A DNA stretch of 64,000 bases, from positions 806,001 through 870,000 of the forward strand of contig JAVTVJ010000508.1 of assembly GCA_034509425.1 (NCBI GenBank). Reading direction: 5' to 3'. Positions 12,596 through 27,155 of the stretch are shown here, piece after piece. Origin of the DNA: Eopsaltria australis. Taxonomy: Eukaryota > Chordata > Aves > Passeriformes > Petroicidae. Below the pieces are notes generated by a model that worked only from the letters and a program-made list of their open reading frames with translations, ran no database searches and was not told the origin of the DNA. Numbering within the stretch: position 1 is the first letter of the stretch; the number at the start of each line of letters is the position of its first letter. A program made the position numbers and the translations under genes.

Positions 12596-13969
12596 AGTAA
12601 CTAATCTGTCTAACAAGTAATACTGCCAGATTACAAAAATCACACTCATGCAGACAATGCTGCAAGTATGTGCATAGCTGACTATATTTAGACCAGATTC
12701 ACAGTCAGTGCTTGCTCAGTCCACTTTTTTGCTGGTGGTTTAGGCAGAAGAAAAAGATAGTCCAGGTACTCAAGCCACTTTTTGAAAAATGACATTTATT
12801 GTTGGTATTACAGAATGCAATGGAAACAAATACCAAAATAAAAGTGAGAGTTCTTCAAGCATTTGCACAGCTTCTGCAGTACCTTCCTGTTTCACCCTAT
12901 CCACTCTACTACACCAAGCCTGCAGGAACATGAAATGCAGTCTTCAGATGCAACACAAAAAAAGCAGGATTCAACTTATTTTCCATGACTGATGCATTTT
13001 GTTAAGTGCAAGATAAAAAGAATCCATTGGTATTTATACTCAAACCAGAAGTCATTTATTGTTTTTCTAGTTTAAAATTTAGTTCACACAAATCACTGCA
13101 TCATGGTTATATCTGTTTACAAAAATGGGACAAAAGCTTTAGAAACCAACAGCAGCATTTAACACAGTGAGAAGCCACAGAACAGCCACCCGTTTTTCCT
13201 TTAGTTCTCATCAACCAACCACAGACGTAACTCCTGAACTATCTCAGCTATGTCAGATGAAACAAGTACACAAGCTTTCAGTCAGCAGTGATAGCCTGCT
13301 TTTCAGTGTGCTGCTTTACAAGCCAGGCACTGAGCTCATGTGATTTGGACATAGTCAATGAGCAGATCAGTAGTAGATGTGGGAATGTAACTCATTACTG
13401 AAGACTCCCCATTCAGCACTCCAGTTACATTGGGATATTAGGCGATTTGTACCCAAAAGCATTTACCATTACGTCTCAAAGTCATATTTATCACCTGTGT
13501 TTCCTTTTTCTTCAGTTCTGCATATTGAAAAGATATGAACAAAGAATTCAAGCTGCATGTTTTGACAGCTGAAGGAATATCACCACACTCCAACAGCAGA
13601 CCAGCACTACCTGGGTGTTTCCCACTGAGGATAACCACCAAGCTCATGCAGAGCAGAAAAGCTACAGATACACTGAGCAGAACTACATGGCTGCCAATGA
13701 GTCTTGCAATCCTAAGTGTAGGAGCATGGTTGGGGAAAGCAAGCGTGGAGGTGCAGAAGGCATCATCCTGTGTTCTTTCCCAACAAGCCCAATCTTGAAC
13801 GGCTGATGAAAATTCAAATGACTACAAGAGCCACAAAGACACCCAAGTGGTCTCCAGTACAGACCTTACCCACACAATTTAATTTCTTTTTATGAAAGGC
13901 AACTATGAGATGCCAGAAAATGAACAAAATCCACATTTGCAAAGGGAATGGAAAAACAGAAGCAGGTGG

Positions 13970-14040
13970 TCAAGTAGCTAAGCTGGCAGAGCATTTGGAT
14001 GGTAGCCGAATGGCCTGAATTCGGTCCTTAGTAAGGTCAC
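13970..14040 (+). repeat. tRNA-derived SINE remnant
   Basis: TAGCTAAGCTGG at 13975-13986 matches the A box, and CTGAATTCGGTCC at 14015-14027 is a B-box-like block. Their starts are about 41 bp apart, the spacing of a tRNA gene. No complete acceptor stem is seen, so this is a SINE or tRNA fossil and not a functional tRNA. Confidence 0.45.
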
Positions 14041-14483
14041 CAATGTCTTCCACTACTCACACAGCTGCATTACTTGAAAACTTAAATCATGTTTGTGGTA
14101 AGAAAATGGAAAGCACTATTTAAAATAGTGGCCATATTTAAGATAACACATATTTATGATTTCAGACGTTAACTGTGTAAGAACAGTAATTTAAAATACA
14201 CTGTAATTATTAATGTATAATGAAACTTTTTTTGTTTTCAATAAAAAGGCCACCAGGCAAATACTATATGCATTCATCACACTTCTGCTGCACAGCTCAT
14301 GATGATACAGACTCAACTCCTATCACTCTGCCACAGCCCTTCATGATGATATTTTGAGCAGTACTGGTACACATGTACTCACACATGCTTGCCCTGTTGC
14401 CTAACTAAGACTGCTTGCCAGCAGACTGAAGGCTTGCTCTACACAGAAGCCCATTAAAATAAAAAATAAAATGAAATGAATGG

Positions 14484-14501
14484 AAAAAAAAAAAAAAAAA
14501 A
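14484..14501. repeat. A18 homopolymer
   Basis: A run of A residues preceded by AAAATGAAATGAATGG. This might be the tail of a lost retroposon, but no body is recognisable. Confidence 0.9.
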
Positions 14502-14979
14502 GAGTCCTGCAGTCAACCTTAGTTTACTAAAAAAATAAATCACAGTCACTCATCACTACTTACACTTCTGAACAAATACATACTCTTCATTTTGCTTAAC
14601 AAATAGTATTTTTTAGTACACAAGTTCTACTAGTCTGTATTTTACTGAGGTGAAGTGAGGTGACACACAATACAGGGAATGCTTGTGTACTGTACAGTAA
14701 ACAAAGCATTTCTTTTAAAGCCAAGTGAACATGTCATTTAATCAAGATAACTTTTCAATGGTAAAACCATACTTACAAATGAATTAAAACTTGATTCCCA
14801 GCAGACACAGGACACTGTCAGAATCCACTACCCTGGTGAAAAAGCATGAATATCTTACAGATAAGATCAGCAGTGTCTAATTCTTTCAACATCTACCACT
14901 GTCTCTGTCATTTGTAGGTCATACAGTGACTGAATCCTCAAGTTGCAGCTGAATGCTGCCTATTCCTAGCAAATTCACT

Positions 14980-15060
14980 AGCACCTCAGTGGCTAGAGCA
15001 CATAATACAGGAAATAGAATTACCCCATGAGCTCTGAATTCAATCACTTCTTTGGTCACA
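14980..15060 (+). repeat. Second tRNA-derived SINE remnant
   Basis: CTCAGTGGCTAGAGCA (14985-15000) closely resembles a tRNA D-arm/A-box region. CTGAATTCAATCAC (15034-15047) occupies the B-box place. It resembles the element 1 kb upstream, and the two may be of one family. Confidence 0.42.
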
Positions 15061-18000
15061 ATTAAGTATTGAGCTAAAAGTTTCCAAGCAGCCTTCTGGA
15101 AGTGAGAAATGGTATATTTTCAGGAACAGCTCATTCAGATAGCAGTGAGCCCTGAGCCAGAGGACAAGGACTTTTGATTAGCCCAAAGCTCATTAGCGAC
15201 ATTCAAGAATCTCTCAGGGTCGTTATCTAGCAAACTAAAACCTGCATGACCTACAAACTAAGATAAATACAACCGATTACAGAAAGCTCAAATCTAAAAC
15301 CTAAAACCACACATCTAATATGATTTCGTGAAAATTCAAGCTCAATCAAGCACTGAAAAATCTTAACATGGTCTTGTTTCTGAAGTGTACTTTACTAAGA
15401 TCCAGTTAGCATAGAAGTAATCTTATGTATATGGTTTCCAAACCATAATCCCTGACAGCACATCATCCAGAAACACTTCCCAGAACACTGTCTTTATTCT
15501 GCAAGTTTTGCAGTAAACCTTAATTACAACTTCCCTACTGGAAAGGCAGGCAGCAGATCCCACAAAACAGGCCATCAGTGGAACATAAAAAAAGTTTCTT
15601 ACAAAGTTTCCCACACTTTCTTATATTTCTCTGCCTTTCACTATAGTCATAATTCCTCCTCACTTCTCTGTGCCTGACTACCAGCTTTTTCCTCTTTAAG
15701 TTCATTAGTAAACCCTGATAAAACCACATGGCAGTTCTGACCTCTCTGTCCCTGCCTGTCATTTCACTTGCAGTCCATAATCCCTCATCCAGTCTCATCC
15801 CCATACCTTCAATTCTCTACTGGGGCTGCCAAGCCTAACTTTGTAGGCACATGCATCCAAGTCCCCCTGCATTTCCAGTTGATACTGCTACAATAACCTG
15901 CTTCCATATTTTCCAAAAAAGCCCCTCCAAAAAATACAAATAAAATACATCTCTAACATAAGTGTTTTCAAGTGACACACTTCATGAATAATAGCAATTC
16001 ACCTTTGCAAGATTAACATGCAAAAGGTTTCTAGGTAAAAAACAGTTTGCAAGTAACCACAAAACAATTAGCATTAGGTCTTTGTCTACATCTTCACACA
16101 GCTGTGCAAGTAAATTTGTCATATTATGAGAAACTTAAGCTAATTTTGCCTGAAATGCACATTTTATAGAAAGTATAGAAAACATCTTATTTGGGAGAAG
16201 CACATGGGTAAATTAAGCAGGGGGAAGGGTAGAAGTTCTGCTTCTAAGTCATTATTGTAGGAGATGTTAGAAGAGCCAAGTGCCAGAAAAGCCTGCCAAG
16301 TGCTATTCACCCACTCACACACAAGTGCATAATGCTGCCTTGAAGAGAGTTTGACATGAGATTACAAAGCAAATTCTATGAAATTCTGCTCCATCTCAAA
16401 GCTTAGGGAATTTGAGGTATTTAAATCAGGTATGCTACGCTGTTTGTGTGCTGCAACATTTTACACTAGCAGCGTCAGTGTTTCAGTGCCGTATCTGCAG
16501 CCCCAGCATTCCTCTCACCTCCCCAGGGCCCCCACGACATACCACAGCCTGCAGGAATGCCTAACACATTCATTAAGTCAACATCCATACAGAACACAAA
16601 TTTCTTTGTAGCTAGTACAAAATAGCTAATACTAGGAAAAAGTTGAAGTATTTTATGGCTGAACTACTCACTGATGAATTTCTGGAGCTAAAGTCCTCTA
16701 GAGAGGAAGAAAAATGACTGCATCATGGAATTACCCAGTATCCAACCTTTGTAACTAAAAAGAAGCAAAGCCAACTTTCCTATTAAACATAAAACTGAGG
16801 AGACCAAGTTACTCTTTTCAAAACCACTTTATTATTTTATCATGAAGTTGCCTTTGTATCTAACTTTCCATAAAGACATCACCCATCAAACACTTCCTTT
16901 TGCAAACTGACAGTGCAGATTTGTTTAATAAAAAAAAAGTAACATGAATACAGATGTAAAGGCTAAGGGTTATCTAAACTGTCTTTGAAAAAAGCAATAG
17001 GCATACTGATGCCTGATAACCACTTGCCCCTTAAATTTTAAAGGTACTTCAACAAATCAAGACTTCATGAGAAAAGTAAATCTTGACATTTTCAGACAAG
17101 TTACATATTTTAAGATCATGCTATAGAACTCTTTGTAAACAGAACCCAGGATATGAGCCAAACAATAATTATCAGACATATGATAGCTCCTTTTTTCACC
17201 TCCTCACCTCCCAGTTCATTGTGATAGGGCTGAACAGCAGGGACACACAAATTTAAAACCTTGTGAGACAACTGGTCAAAATCACACTTAGTAATTGAAG
17301 TATCACAAGCAAGGTGACTGACAATTTGAGGAAACTGAGAAAAAAAACATACACAGTTTATGTATCACATTCCAGTTCCTATTCTCATACATTTCTGTAC
17401 ATTAAACACACCCACTCCCAGAGGCTGTTTTAGATTCTAAAAATGCTTTGAACACAGTAAAAGTCAGCTCATAACTAGACTAATTTAGAAGGGGAGAAGA
17501 CACCCAAGAAAATGCCTCCACTACAATATTACATATGTGATGCCCCAGCTTTACAGCTACCACACCAGAAAAGTTGTACAGATGCTGTTTCAGATTTAAT
17601 AGACACAGAAGTCTGGTACCCTATAGATCATCGCCAAATCAAACAATTCCTCCTGTGCTAAAGGCTCTTGCTATGTATCCAAAACTTATTTTGGTACAAA
17701 GCAAACAATACATAATTAACCAAAGGGTATTTTCTCTAAGCTCAAGTCATAGTTTTCAGACCTAAAAAACTGACAGACAGAAGTGAGATAAATGAGCTCG
17801 GCAACAGGGGATAAGAGACAGAAGGGAACATGACTGTGGCAGTACAGAATGCCCAAGCACTCCACTGATGGTTTCCAGGACAGCTAACAGAGACACCCAC
17901 AGCAAAGAAGAAATGGGACAAGACTAGCAGAGATAGCTGGAAGGAAAAACTGCCAGGCCTTTTCCTCAAATTTATTCCGAGATCTATGCTGACTGAAGAG

Positions 18001-19160
18001 GCAATGGCAATGCTTAAGAGCCATCATTTTGGAGAAGCAGCAGTTTTCATTATTCTGCAGATATTCAAGTTCTCATAACAACCACACTATTGTACATCAT
18101 CATTATAAATTATTTCAACATAAAGTATTTATATCTATATTTGTATAATATAAAATATTTTATTGTGAAATTATATAGTATCAAATATATTTATTTCATC
18201 AGGTAGAACTGTTCATTTTTTCTTTCACATATTTTGATTTTGAAAGTACTTAATGTTTACCTGTTTAAGTTCAGAATGCAGCAGTAGGACAGAGACCTCT
18301 CATAACAGTGTTACAAGTAAGTATGACATCTGCGCTCATTTTATTTTACTGTGTTATTTACATCTCACAGGACTCCTGATGTACATTTACCAGTTATCAC
18401 TTCTATCACTTTCTACCTTTTTCCGTAAGTTTTGCCCCATGGCATAACTTGACTAATTTTACATCCTCAAAATTGAAATTACACCTTTATCGAGTTTTTA
18501 GTTTCTGATCTTGTGACACTCAAACTATTTTAGCAGTTTGCTAAGGGTTCACAAAAATTTATCTCAACTTCATATCCAAAACATGTTCTGCTTGTTGCAT
18601 AGATGACAAAGTTTGAGGTTGCAAAAACAGGTAATTGCTCACAAAGTAGGCCCCAGAAAGAGAAAGTAAGAAAGCACTTATTGTGCTTGGCCATAACTTA
18701 AAATGTGTAAAAGTTTATAACTTGCAGTAGGTTCTGTAAACAAAACACACACGAATCCTGACCAAACAACTGGGTAAGATGACACAATTTATCAGTTTGT
18801 TATTTGTTCCTGCCCTCTGAAAAGTGTCATGTATTCTTGATAGGCCAACTAAATTTCTCCTTAGGCTGTAGCTTTCTGTTACACCTCATCTGATGTGCCT
18901 GCAGGCACACACAGAGCACTGGGGTCCTACCATCTTCTGCACTCCCAGCTGCACCCACCCTCACTTCCCCCACACTGGCACACTTATTTTGGCAGACAAT
19001 CCAAGCCCAGCTAGAGGTGCTGATGCAGTGTAAATACCTCCCTGCCAAAAAAGTGATTAGTTTTCAGCCAGATCAGCTCTCTCAATTGTTCATCACAGAA
19101 GCTGTTACAAAGGCATAGGGGTAGCACATGGCCAGAGCTGGGTGAGCCCCAGAGCTGGCC

Positions 19161-19182
19161 TGGCCATGGCCATGGCCATGCT
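19161..19182. repeat. Short TGGCCA hexamer repeat
   Basis: Three consecutive TGGCCA units followed by TG, in DOCK4 intron 1. It is a minor tandem repeat. Confidence 0.8.
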
Positions 19183-20230
19183 GGTCCCCAGACAATCACA
19201 TTCTTCTCAACAAAGTTTTCCCACACACGCATAGTCAGGACAATATGCTATTCTGAGTTTCCTGGGTTACTTTAACATTTGGTACTGGAGCTGTGCATAT
19301 TCATATCCTACACAAAACCTGCTATTTGTAGTCTGCAGAGTGCTTTTAGGGTTTTCCATAAGGAATGTAAAAACATAAATGGTATTTTACAGAGTTCATT
19401 AACAAGACAAACTTATGATGGCTGTACAAACAATAACTCCACTTCTCAGACTAACCAAAAGATCATAATTTGCTGGTTTCAAAGTCCATTCAGTACTTAT
19501 CAGCTAAATAGGCTTATTCTGGACCTTTGCCTCTCTGAAAGGGGGCACCTCCCCATCAGTCCAGTCCCCTTCTACTTGGTCACTATTTTGCTGGGAAACT
19601 CAAATCAAGGCAAAGCACACTGATAAAGACCACAGATCTCTATCAGCTGTACAACCACATTTGCATGTCAATTATGACGCTGTTAACTGGCTGCTCAAAA
19701 AGAGAGCTAGAGGCAATATTTATCAATATAAATCCAAACATATCTTTGTAAGAATCATGATGAAAACAAATGCAATTTCTCTAATTTTGCAGCTGCACTT
19801 TTCCTATTTACTAGGTTACATTTTTCAGATTAGATTGGGAAAACAGAGACCAACAATTTGTGCCAGCTTAATAGATACACTGTATCTCAGGAACCTTCAA
19901 AACTGGTGCTATTTAATATACCTATTAAATATACATTTTTAGAGGCACTGCTATTCAAGCCCAAGTCGATTTGGCAGAACCGATTCTTTGCAGAAGTGAA
20001 ACAAAGAAATACTTTCCTTTGCATGCAAATACGTTAAAGCTCAACAATTTTCAGTCTTAAAGGCTTCCCCAGGAATTTTCTGAATGTAAACAAGCAGCAG
20101 TACACTTAAGCTTGAAGATAGAAAAGTAATGGATTCAGTCCAACACCGAACAACAGAGAGGTAGCAACAGCAAGACTGACACCACTCACCTTCATACTAC
20201 CAGAAAGCCAAGGCTTTTCATCAGGAGAAG

Positions 20231-20368
20231 AAGTTTTATATATTACTACTTAAAGCACATTATAATTGCTCAGGAACAAGTTTTACATAATACTTCTTAA
20301 AGCACATTATAATTGCTCAGGAACAAGCTTTACATAATACTTCTTAAAGCACATCATAATTGCTCAGG
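20231..20368. repeat. 47-bp minisatellite, nearly three copies
   Basis: Units lie at 20231-20277, 20278-20324 and 20325-20368 (the last lacks three bases). Each contains CTTAAAGCACAT-ATAATTGCTCAGG. Units 2 and 3 differ at two bases, while unit 1 is more diverged near its 5' end. It is not within a recognised transposable element. Confidence 0.95.
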
Positions 20369-23300
20369 TTGAGATAAAGCTACTATTCATATTTTTAAAA
20401 AAATAAACCAATAAAACAATAGTGTTTTCTAGAAGCATCCACTGACAGCAGCTTAAAAGAAAACACTGCAGGCAACCATGGAATAAGATTTCCATGTCAC
20501 CATGTCTGAGGCTGGCGAGTCCATTACCTCAGATTCCTCTGAATACTGCTAACCATTTTACATTTCCAAACACTATCTCCAAAGAAGATTAAACTCTAAA
20601 ACCAACAGCTGTCTCACATGCAAGAACACCACACATTTGCCTGGAAAAACACATAGTATTCTGATACTTTATCTATTTTCAGCACCTCTTACAATTTTTT
20701 TTAATTAATTGGTGGAAAGAAATTGTCTTTGGATAATTAAATCATTATGAAAAGCCTAACTTGTCTGCTGTCTTTTTCACATACAAGTCTTTGTTTTCCA
20801 ATCAAATCTGGAAAAAAAAATTTAAGCAATTGAATTGAGCTTTCCAGTAATGGAAACAACCAGAGAATCCATAACTTGAAATGCTTACTATTATCACTGA
20901 CCTATTTCACCACAACAAATAAAACGGCAAAATATGTGCAGGCAGATACATCCACCCTTACTGTACCGATTTTACCTGGCAAGCAATAGGAATAAGCCCA
21001 TTTTTTCAACATGGCTGAGAACTCAGAACTACATCTGGCCCAATGAGAAAAAGCATCCAAGTCTTGTTTCTCCAAATGGAAAAGAGGATATAAATATCAT
21101 TTTGGCTTGACTTATAATCAGCTTGTAAATTTTTTTCTTGATAGGGGTAGGTGGAAGAAGAGAGGTTATGAAGCCGGTAGAGAACTGACACGTGCTTCTT
21201 ACACTGAAACAAGAGAACAGGAATCTTCTGTTTTCCACCTTAGGATTTCCCCTTTTTTTGTTCTAAGTTTTACAGACCAAAAAAAGGAAGGAAGCTGAGG
21301 GCAGGGGTCGAATGAAGAGGAATAGGGAAGAAACAGATAAGTAAAGAATGTTTAAGAAATTTCCACTATTAACCATGAATAACAGAGCAGCTCTGCCAAT
21401 TGTTGTCCACAAAATTGTTTCAAAAATACATACTCATTTCTTCATTATCAGAGGAAGAGAGGAAACAATCTTAATACCAGAAGGAGCACTTCTAAATGCC
21501 ATGCAAAGGCACAAACTGCATGTCAAGCTCTGTATTCTCTGTGTACTAACAGTTCTGTTACAGATGTGAAGAAAGGAAACACGCAGTCTAGGAAAAGAGG
21601 CATATTCCTTAAAGGTACAAAATATTATTCAACTTTATTTCTTATCAAAACCACCACTATCACTTACCAAAAAAGAAATAGCATTTACAACCTGTGGCCC
21701 ATCTGTATCCTGCTTAGTTTCAAGCAGGGTACCTCACAGCTGCACCTAGAGTCTGAGAGTGTTCCTCATAGTTGTGCTTATGGATTCAGTGGTTCATGGT
21801 TCATGACATTTAAGTCACCCCATGCTATATTTTTCTCCAAAAGATAAGATAGCATGCTTAAACCCAATAGCCATCTTTGCACAGGCCTTTTCTCAGAAAA
21901 ATATTAATAGTCTTTATTTTATGGGTAACATCACCTACAGAAGCATGAATGCTACCTCATCTACTAGTGTGGTTTTCTCCACACAAACTATCAAGAAAAC
22001 AAAATTCTTTGTACTAGAGACCTGAGTAAACACACCTTACTCACTTTTAGTTGTAATAATGTCCATAGTTACTCTTAAAGGAGATAAAAAATTGCATGTG
22101 AACCTGAAAAACTAAGTTGACTTGGTTCCTTAACTGGAGAAAGATGAAAGGTACAATCAGTATCAGCAAGGGTTTTTTTCCTACAATAAGACTTTTGGTT
22201 TTTTAATACTGCAAAATTTTTATCCTACTTTCTTATTTAAAACAACAAAAAACCAGCAAGCACAATTCATAACAGTTTGCAAAATCCAAGCTTGCTTCTT
22301 TGTCCCTATAGCACAGATGACTTTCAGAGAAGCACTGTTTGCAACTCTCCTATTCAACCTTTGAGCATCTGGAAGTTAGATCAGCATTATTTTTAAACAA
22401 AACATTCCAGGTGCCCAAAAATGCAAAGTTGACAAGTTATCATATCATCTTTAAACTGTATAACAGGGAACATAAATTCTGAGTAACTAGAAAAATGCAT
22501 TACGAAGAGAAACTGCAAGCAGCTATCATGTCTTGTCATTGTAAAGATCTGAAAAACACATTCCTTTAAACATACAAATGCAAACTAATCACAAATCACT
22601 GTGGCATCCAAGCATCTCTGGTTGCTTATCAAGCACTGCTTCTCTTTACAAAATCTTCTTCTGCCAAAAAGCACAGCTCCTAAATTGCATCTCTCAAACC
22701 TATCAAACAAGGTGCTTCCAACAGGCATATGAAAGAAAGGAAATCTGGGAGTCAGCATGGCTGACAAATGGAATAAATAGCATAGAAGAGAAGTGCCGTT
22801 CAGTAAAGACACATAAGCAGAAATCATCAGCTGACAAACACAGGATGGAAGAACGACTGTCTAGACACCCGTATTCCGGAAAAGGATCTGAAGGATTGAT
22901 TAGCAGTTCCCGACTGAGCATGAGTCAGTGCAATGCTACTGCAAAAGGAACAAATGTCACACCAGGAACGACAAGCAAACAAGACACATCGCCTAAAGAA
23001 CACACTAAGATTCTTCTGCTTTGCCTGATAAAGTTTTCCTGTCCAGTTTTGAACGTGGATCAATTGGTCAAAGATAAGAACATGTAATTTGCAAGGAAAG
23101 AATGAAATAACTGGAGCTATTTCATACAGGGAAAAGTCTTGGCAAGTCTTCATATAAACATAATGATACATTCAAGAGGAAAACTGGGCCAGTGCTAAAC
23201 ACTTACTAGTAGTGAGACTGCTGAGCACTGACTACAGAAGTTGTAGATGCTCTGCTATCAGCATTTTAAAAAACATGTTGGCAAATACCCCTCAGAAGTG

Positions 23301-26300
23301 GCAGCTAGAGTTTATCTGGCCTCAAGAAAGCAGATTAAATCTCTCAAAACTCTTCCTGAAAATTTTTCTATATTTCTACTGATCACCTTCAGGAAAAAAA
23401 AATTTTAAAAAATCAATCCTCTATATTACATAATACTAGAGACATTTAAGACAGATTAAATGCATGCAACAACTAAAAAGGGACATTTCCCTCCAGGTTG
23501 GTCACCTGGCTTCCAAATCACTGGAAGTGGACAATGGTCACCTCAAAGGCATTCTGCCCAGTTCCTCCCAAACAGATGGCAAGAAAATGAAAAAAAGCAA
23601 AACAAAAGGTTATTCAATGATGTACAGTTACATGCAAAAAAAAATCCCACAGCAACAAAAGAAATTCCAGACTGAAAATGAAGCAAAACCCTTCTGTGAA
23701 GAATCAGGCTTTGAGGGGTTACCAAGTTTGTTCCCCTGTACCTTCACAGAACCAACAAACCCAGTTAACAAAAAAAACCAACAAAAAAGCACAACACAAA
23801 GTCTCTCAAAACTAAAGAAAAATGAAGTAATACATCTCCCAGGGGTGCAAACTGTCTGCTCAAAGTGCCTTGTCTCAGTTGCTGAATACATTCAAGTGTC
23901 ACAAATGATCCAATCAGTCAAATGCTCTCCTCAGGATTTTCCCTAATCCCAAGACTCAAATTACAGAGAACTTTATAGACCAAAACCTACACAGTGAATT
24001 ACACTCAGAAATGAGCTGAGAACTATGGAACATCATAGAAAACATTGTACCAGGCTGCAAACATGAAACCCAGTTTTATTCTGAAGTTTCCTTTCTGGGG
24101 TGCAGGTTGGGGAAGCAAAGAGATGAGTCAATGGCAGACACTCTCGCAGCAGTGCAAAAAGCTGCTGAGATCTGCATGGTAGAAGTCCAGTAGCCAATTA
24201 TAGCTTCCTTGACAGAGAAGTTAGTGACTCCATCACATGCTGCCTGAGCCTGCAGGAGCAATCACAGATTACATTAGATTATGTTAGATAACAAAAAAAA
24301 AAAAGAAAAAAATTGTTCTCCCTTTCCACAAGGAGAATACATTCTCACCGTCATGGCTTGTGTCATTTAATTCACCATTGTTCCATCACCTTTTGGATAT
24401 ATCCAGCCCAGCTAGTAGCCTCACAAGCCTGACACTGAGAATGGGGTAAAAAACCCTCAGTACCACGAAAGAGGAAGAAAAAGTGTTGTCAGTATACAGC
24501 TAAGCATAAAATAACCTCTGCCTTCAGAAATTTTCCCCATTACCTCCAGATATGTAGCAAATAGGAAAAAATGTGATCTCTGAAGGGCACTATGTAACAT
24601 GTTAATGAGCCAGCCAGCTCTGAGCTGTCCTTAGGAGATACTGAAGACATTCAAAACATCACACATCCACATGGAAGACTACAGATTTTTGGAGGCAGCT
24701 GTTTAAAAACCATTTTTAAAACCTGATTTAGCCTTATTCCAAGAAAATTTCACCACTTTATTTGTTTAACTTAAGACTAGTCATATGATCAAAAATTACT
24801 TAAGAATCTCAGCCTTCATATTCTGCTCTCCAACAGAATATAGTCAGCTATATATTTTTGTCCAAAGGCTGCAAGTTGAGATAATTCCATTTTTAAAGAC
24901 ATTGAAAGTTACTGCTTATATAAAAGACTAGAAAAAAAATCACTTTTATTTGACTGACATACTAAAACAATATAAAAGCCTCCATGACAAATGTGTCATG
25001 TGTCAAAAATGTTCCTATAGAAAATGTGTGGGTCTTTGCTATCTCAGGTAGCTGGAACTCAGGGAGTATTTCATAAAGAGCTCCCACTGTCCCAGTGAGG
25101 CAAAGGGAGCACTGGTATCCTGTCAACCTCATTCTTGGAGCCCCATGGTACCTCACCTCCACTTGCTTGCAGGTGTCCGGCCCCACAAACAGTTACAAGC
25201 CATAACTAGAAAGCAAAAATCGCCCTTCAACTGCCCGTTAGTTAAATGAACCCACAAATACTTTATGTTTTGCTGTGCCTCAGCTCTAAATAGTTAATTA
25301 GACAGCTTGATAGAAGTTTTGGATATAGCTCATTATTAGTGACAATATTAAGACAAAAGACAAAGTGACTAAGACAAAAATACAAAGTGAATTCCACATA
25401 GAAATGTGAAGCACAATTAATGGAGAGGAATGCAGGAAATAAGGCTTGATTGAAGGCATTATTTGTAATGTTTGAAGAGGCACACAAGAAAGGCTAATGA
25501 AGTGTTTATGTTTAACAAAACACATTATAGCGTGTTATTGACAGATACTGTTGAGCTAAACAAACCAAGTTCATTTACAGTAAAGTTAGCTTGCATCAAA
25601 AAAGGGACTGCAGCATGGAGATAAGGATTACTTTGCTATCTTTCAACAGGACTGCTAGCAAGGCTAGTTTGGCTGCAGCTCACAACAGGACACAAGCCAA
25701 TTGATTTGGCTTTTGTCTCTGTGCAAGTCAATACTGCCCCTGTGATCAACTAATACGCCCCTGTCTTTTTCCTCCTACAAACCTCAGCTTACAGAACAAA
25801 GTCATTTCAACCTTACACTTCTCCATCTATGAACAAGGATATGCCCAAACTTCATGCCCCCCTTCAGAAAGGCACATTTATGGCACACCCACACTAAAAA
25901 TATCAATCACCATTTCAACTTGGCAGAGTTAAACTGGTGTATTTTGCTGTACAGAATGACTTCAGCATCTGGAATAACATTCTGCTTATAAATTAGATGA
26001 TACATTTAGCAACTGTTTTTAATTCTTCTCCTTAATTAATCTTTCCACCCCAATCCAAAAATGCCTTCCAGAGAAATGCTGAGAAGCTTTGTGCTCAGAA
26101 AGAAAGGGTAAATCGCCTACTTTGCAGATAACATAACTGCACCCTTACAGACTCAGGTAAATCAAAGAAAACAGATGATATGGTAATATGCAGATCTGGT
26201 GAGACAAAAAGAAAACCAGATATTCTGAATATAGGGCATGAAACAGAACTTGTATCTTTACCCCAAACAGTAGCTACAAGGTAATTATGTAGTCCCATGA

Positions 26301-26454
26301 TTTACTTATTATAGCTAAAAATTCCCAGTATGCACCAATCAGCAAGAGTCATTTTTGAAAGCTACACTTACTGGTTGGCTGCCTGCAGAGCATCCAAAGC
26401 TATGCAGTCTTAAATCACTCATTTAACAAAGGGTTTGATTATTGTTCTAAACAA

Positions 26455-26520
26455 TATTGGTCATTGGTTGGACTCCATGATCTCTGAGGTCTTTTCCAAC
26501 TTGGGTTCTGAATTCATGTA
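26455..26520 (+). mobile_element. CR1 3' tail
   Basis: GGTTGGACTCCATGATCTCTGAGGTCTTTTCCAAC-TGGTTCTGAATTC matches the last about 65 bp of CR1 in plus orientation. CR1 copies are commonly truncated to the tail. Confidence 0.85.
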
Positions 26521-27155
26521 GATCAGCATACAGTATTTACTGTAAGTCAGCCTCATTTGACATCTACCAGATTTAAACACTACTATCAGCAAAAAATAAT
26601 CTTACCTCCTTTCATCACCATACTTCATGCTAAATATTCCACATAACTGACCACAGGATCCTTTGTACAATGCCATTGCTGGTTTGACACCACAGCTGAA
26701 GGTGTGATTCAAAACATATGAAATTTCAAAGTGAAATATACAAGTTTAACCTCCTATTCTGAAAACACAGATATAAAAACCCAGACAAAGCAAGTTCTCA
26801 ACACCAAAAATATTCCGGTGTTTATTTCACTTTTAGCATCCTGAGGGATAATACAACACAACTGACAAAATCTATAGCCTTGGAAATAAAAACACACAAC
26901 TGTAGTACAGAAAGTGGCACATAAAAGTGTAGTAACCTTCTCCTTACAGCAGCATGAATGTCTACCATGAAATGAACTAGCAGTGTGACTGCCTACTAGT
27001 AAATGAACTCAGAGTTAAGCAACATGCTCAGTGAAAAAAAGCAACCAGATACTATCAATAGCTAGCAGGCAGAAGTTTAAAAAAATTATAGAAGAGAAGA
27101 CTGTGCTCGTATTACCTACCCCTCAAAGTGGGATCAGTCAGGCTGTGCAAGTGAG

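Noticed and set aside
13970..14040. Functional tRNA gene
   Set aside because: A- and B-box-like blocks are present but the B box is imperfect and no acceptor stem pairs; treated as a SINE remnant.
19530..19560. CTCF-like GAAAGGGGGCACC
   Set aside because: The core is similar, but the flanking consensus positions do not fit well enough.
20231..20368. CRISPR-like array
   Set aside because: The repeats are directly adjacent with no spacers, in a vertebrate intron; this is a minisatellite.
22578..23087. 169-codon open frame on the plus strand
   Set aside because: No recognisable protein family, no promoter or splice context, and overlapping antisense frames of similar quality; probably chance.
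23464..23946. 160-codon Lys/Ser-rich open frame on the plus strand
   Set aside because: Low-complexity composition from an A-rich region and no family match; considered as a retrocopy, but no parent gene was recognised.
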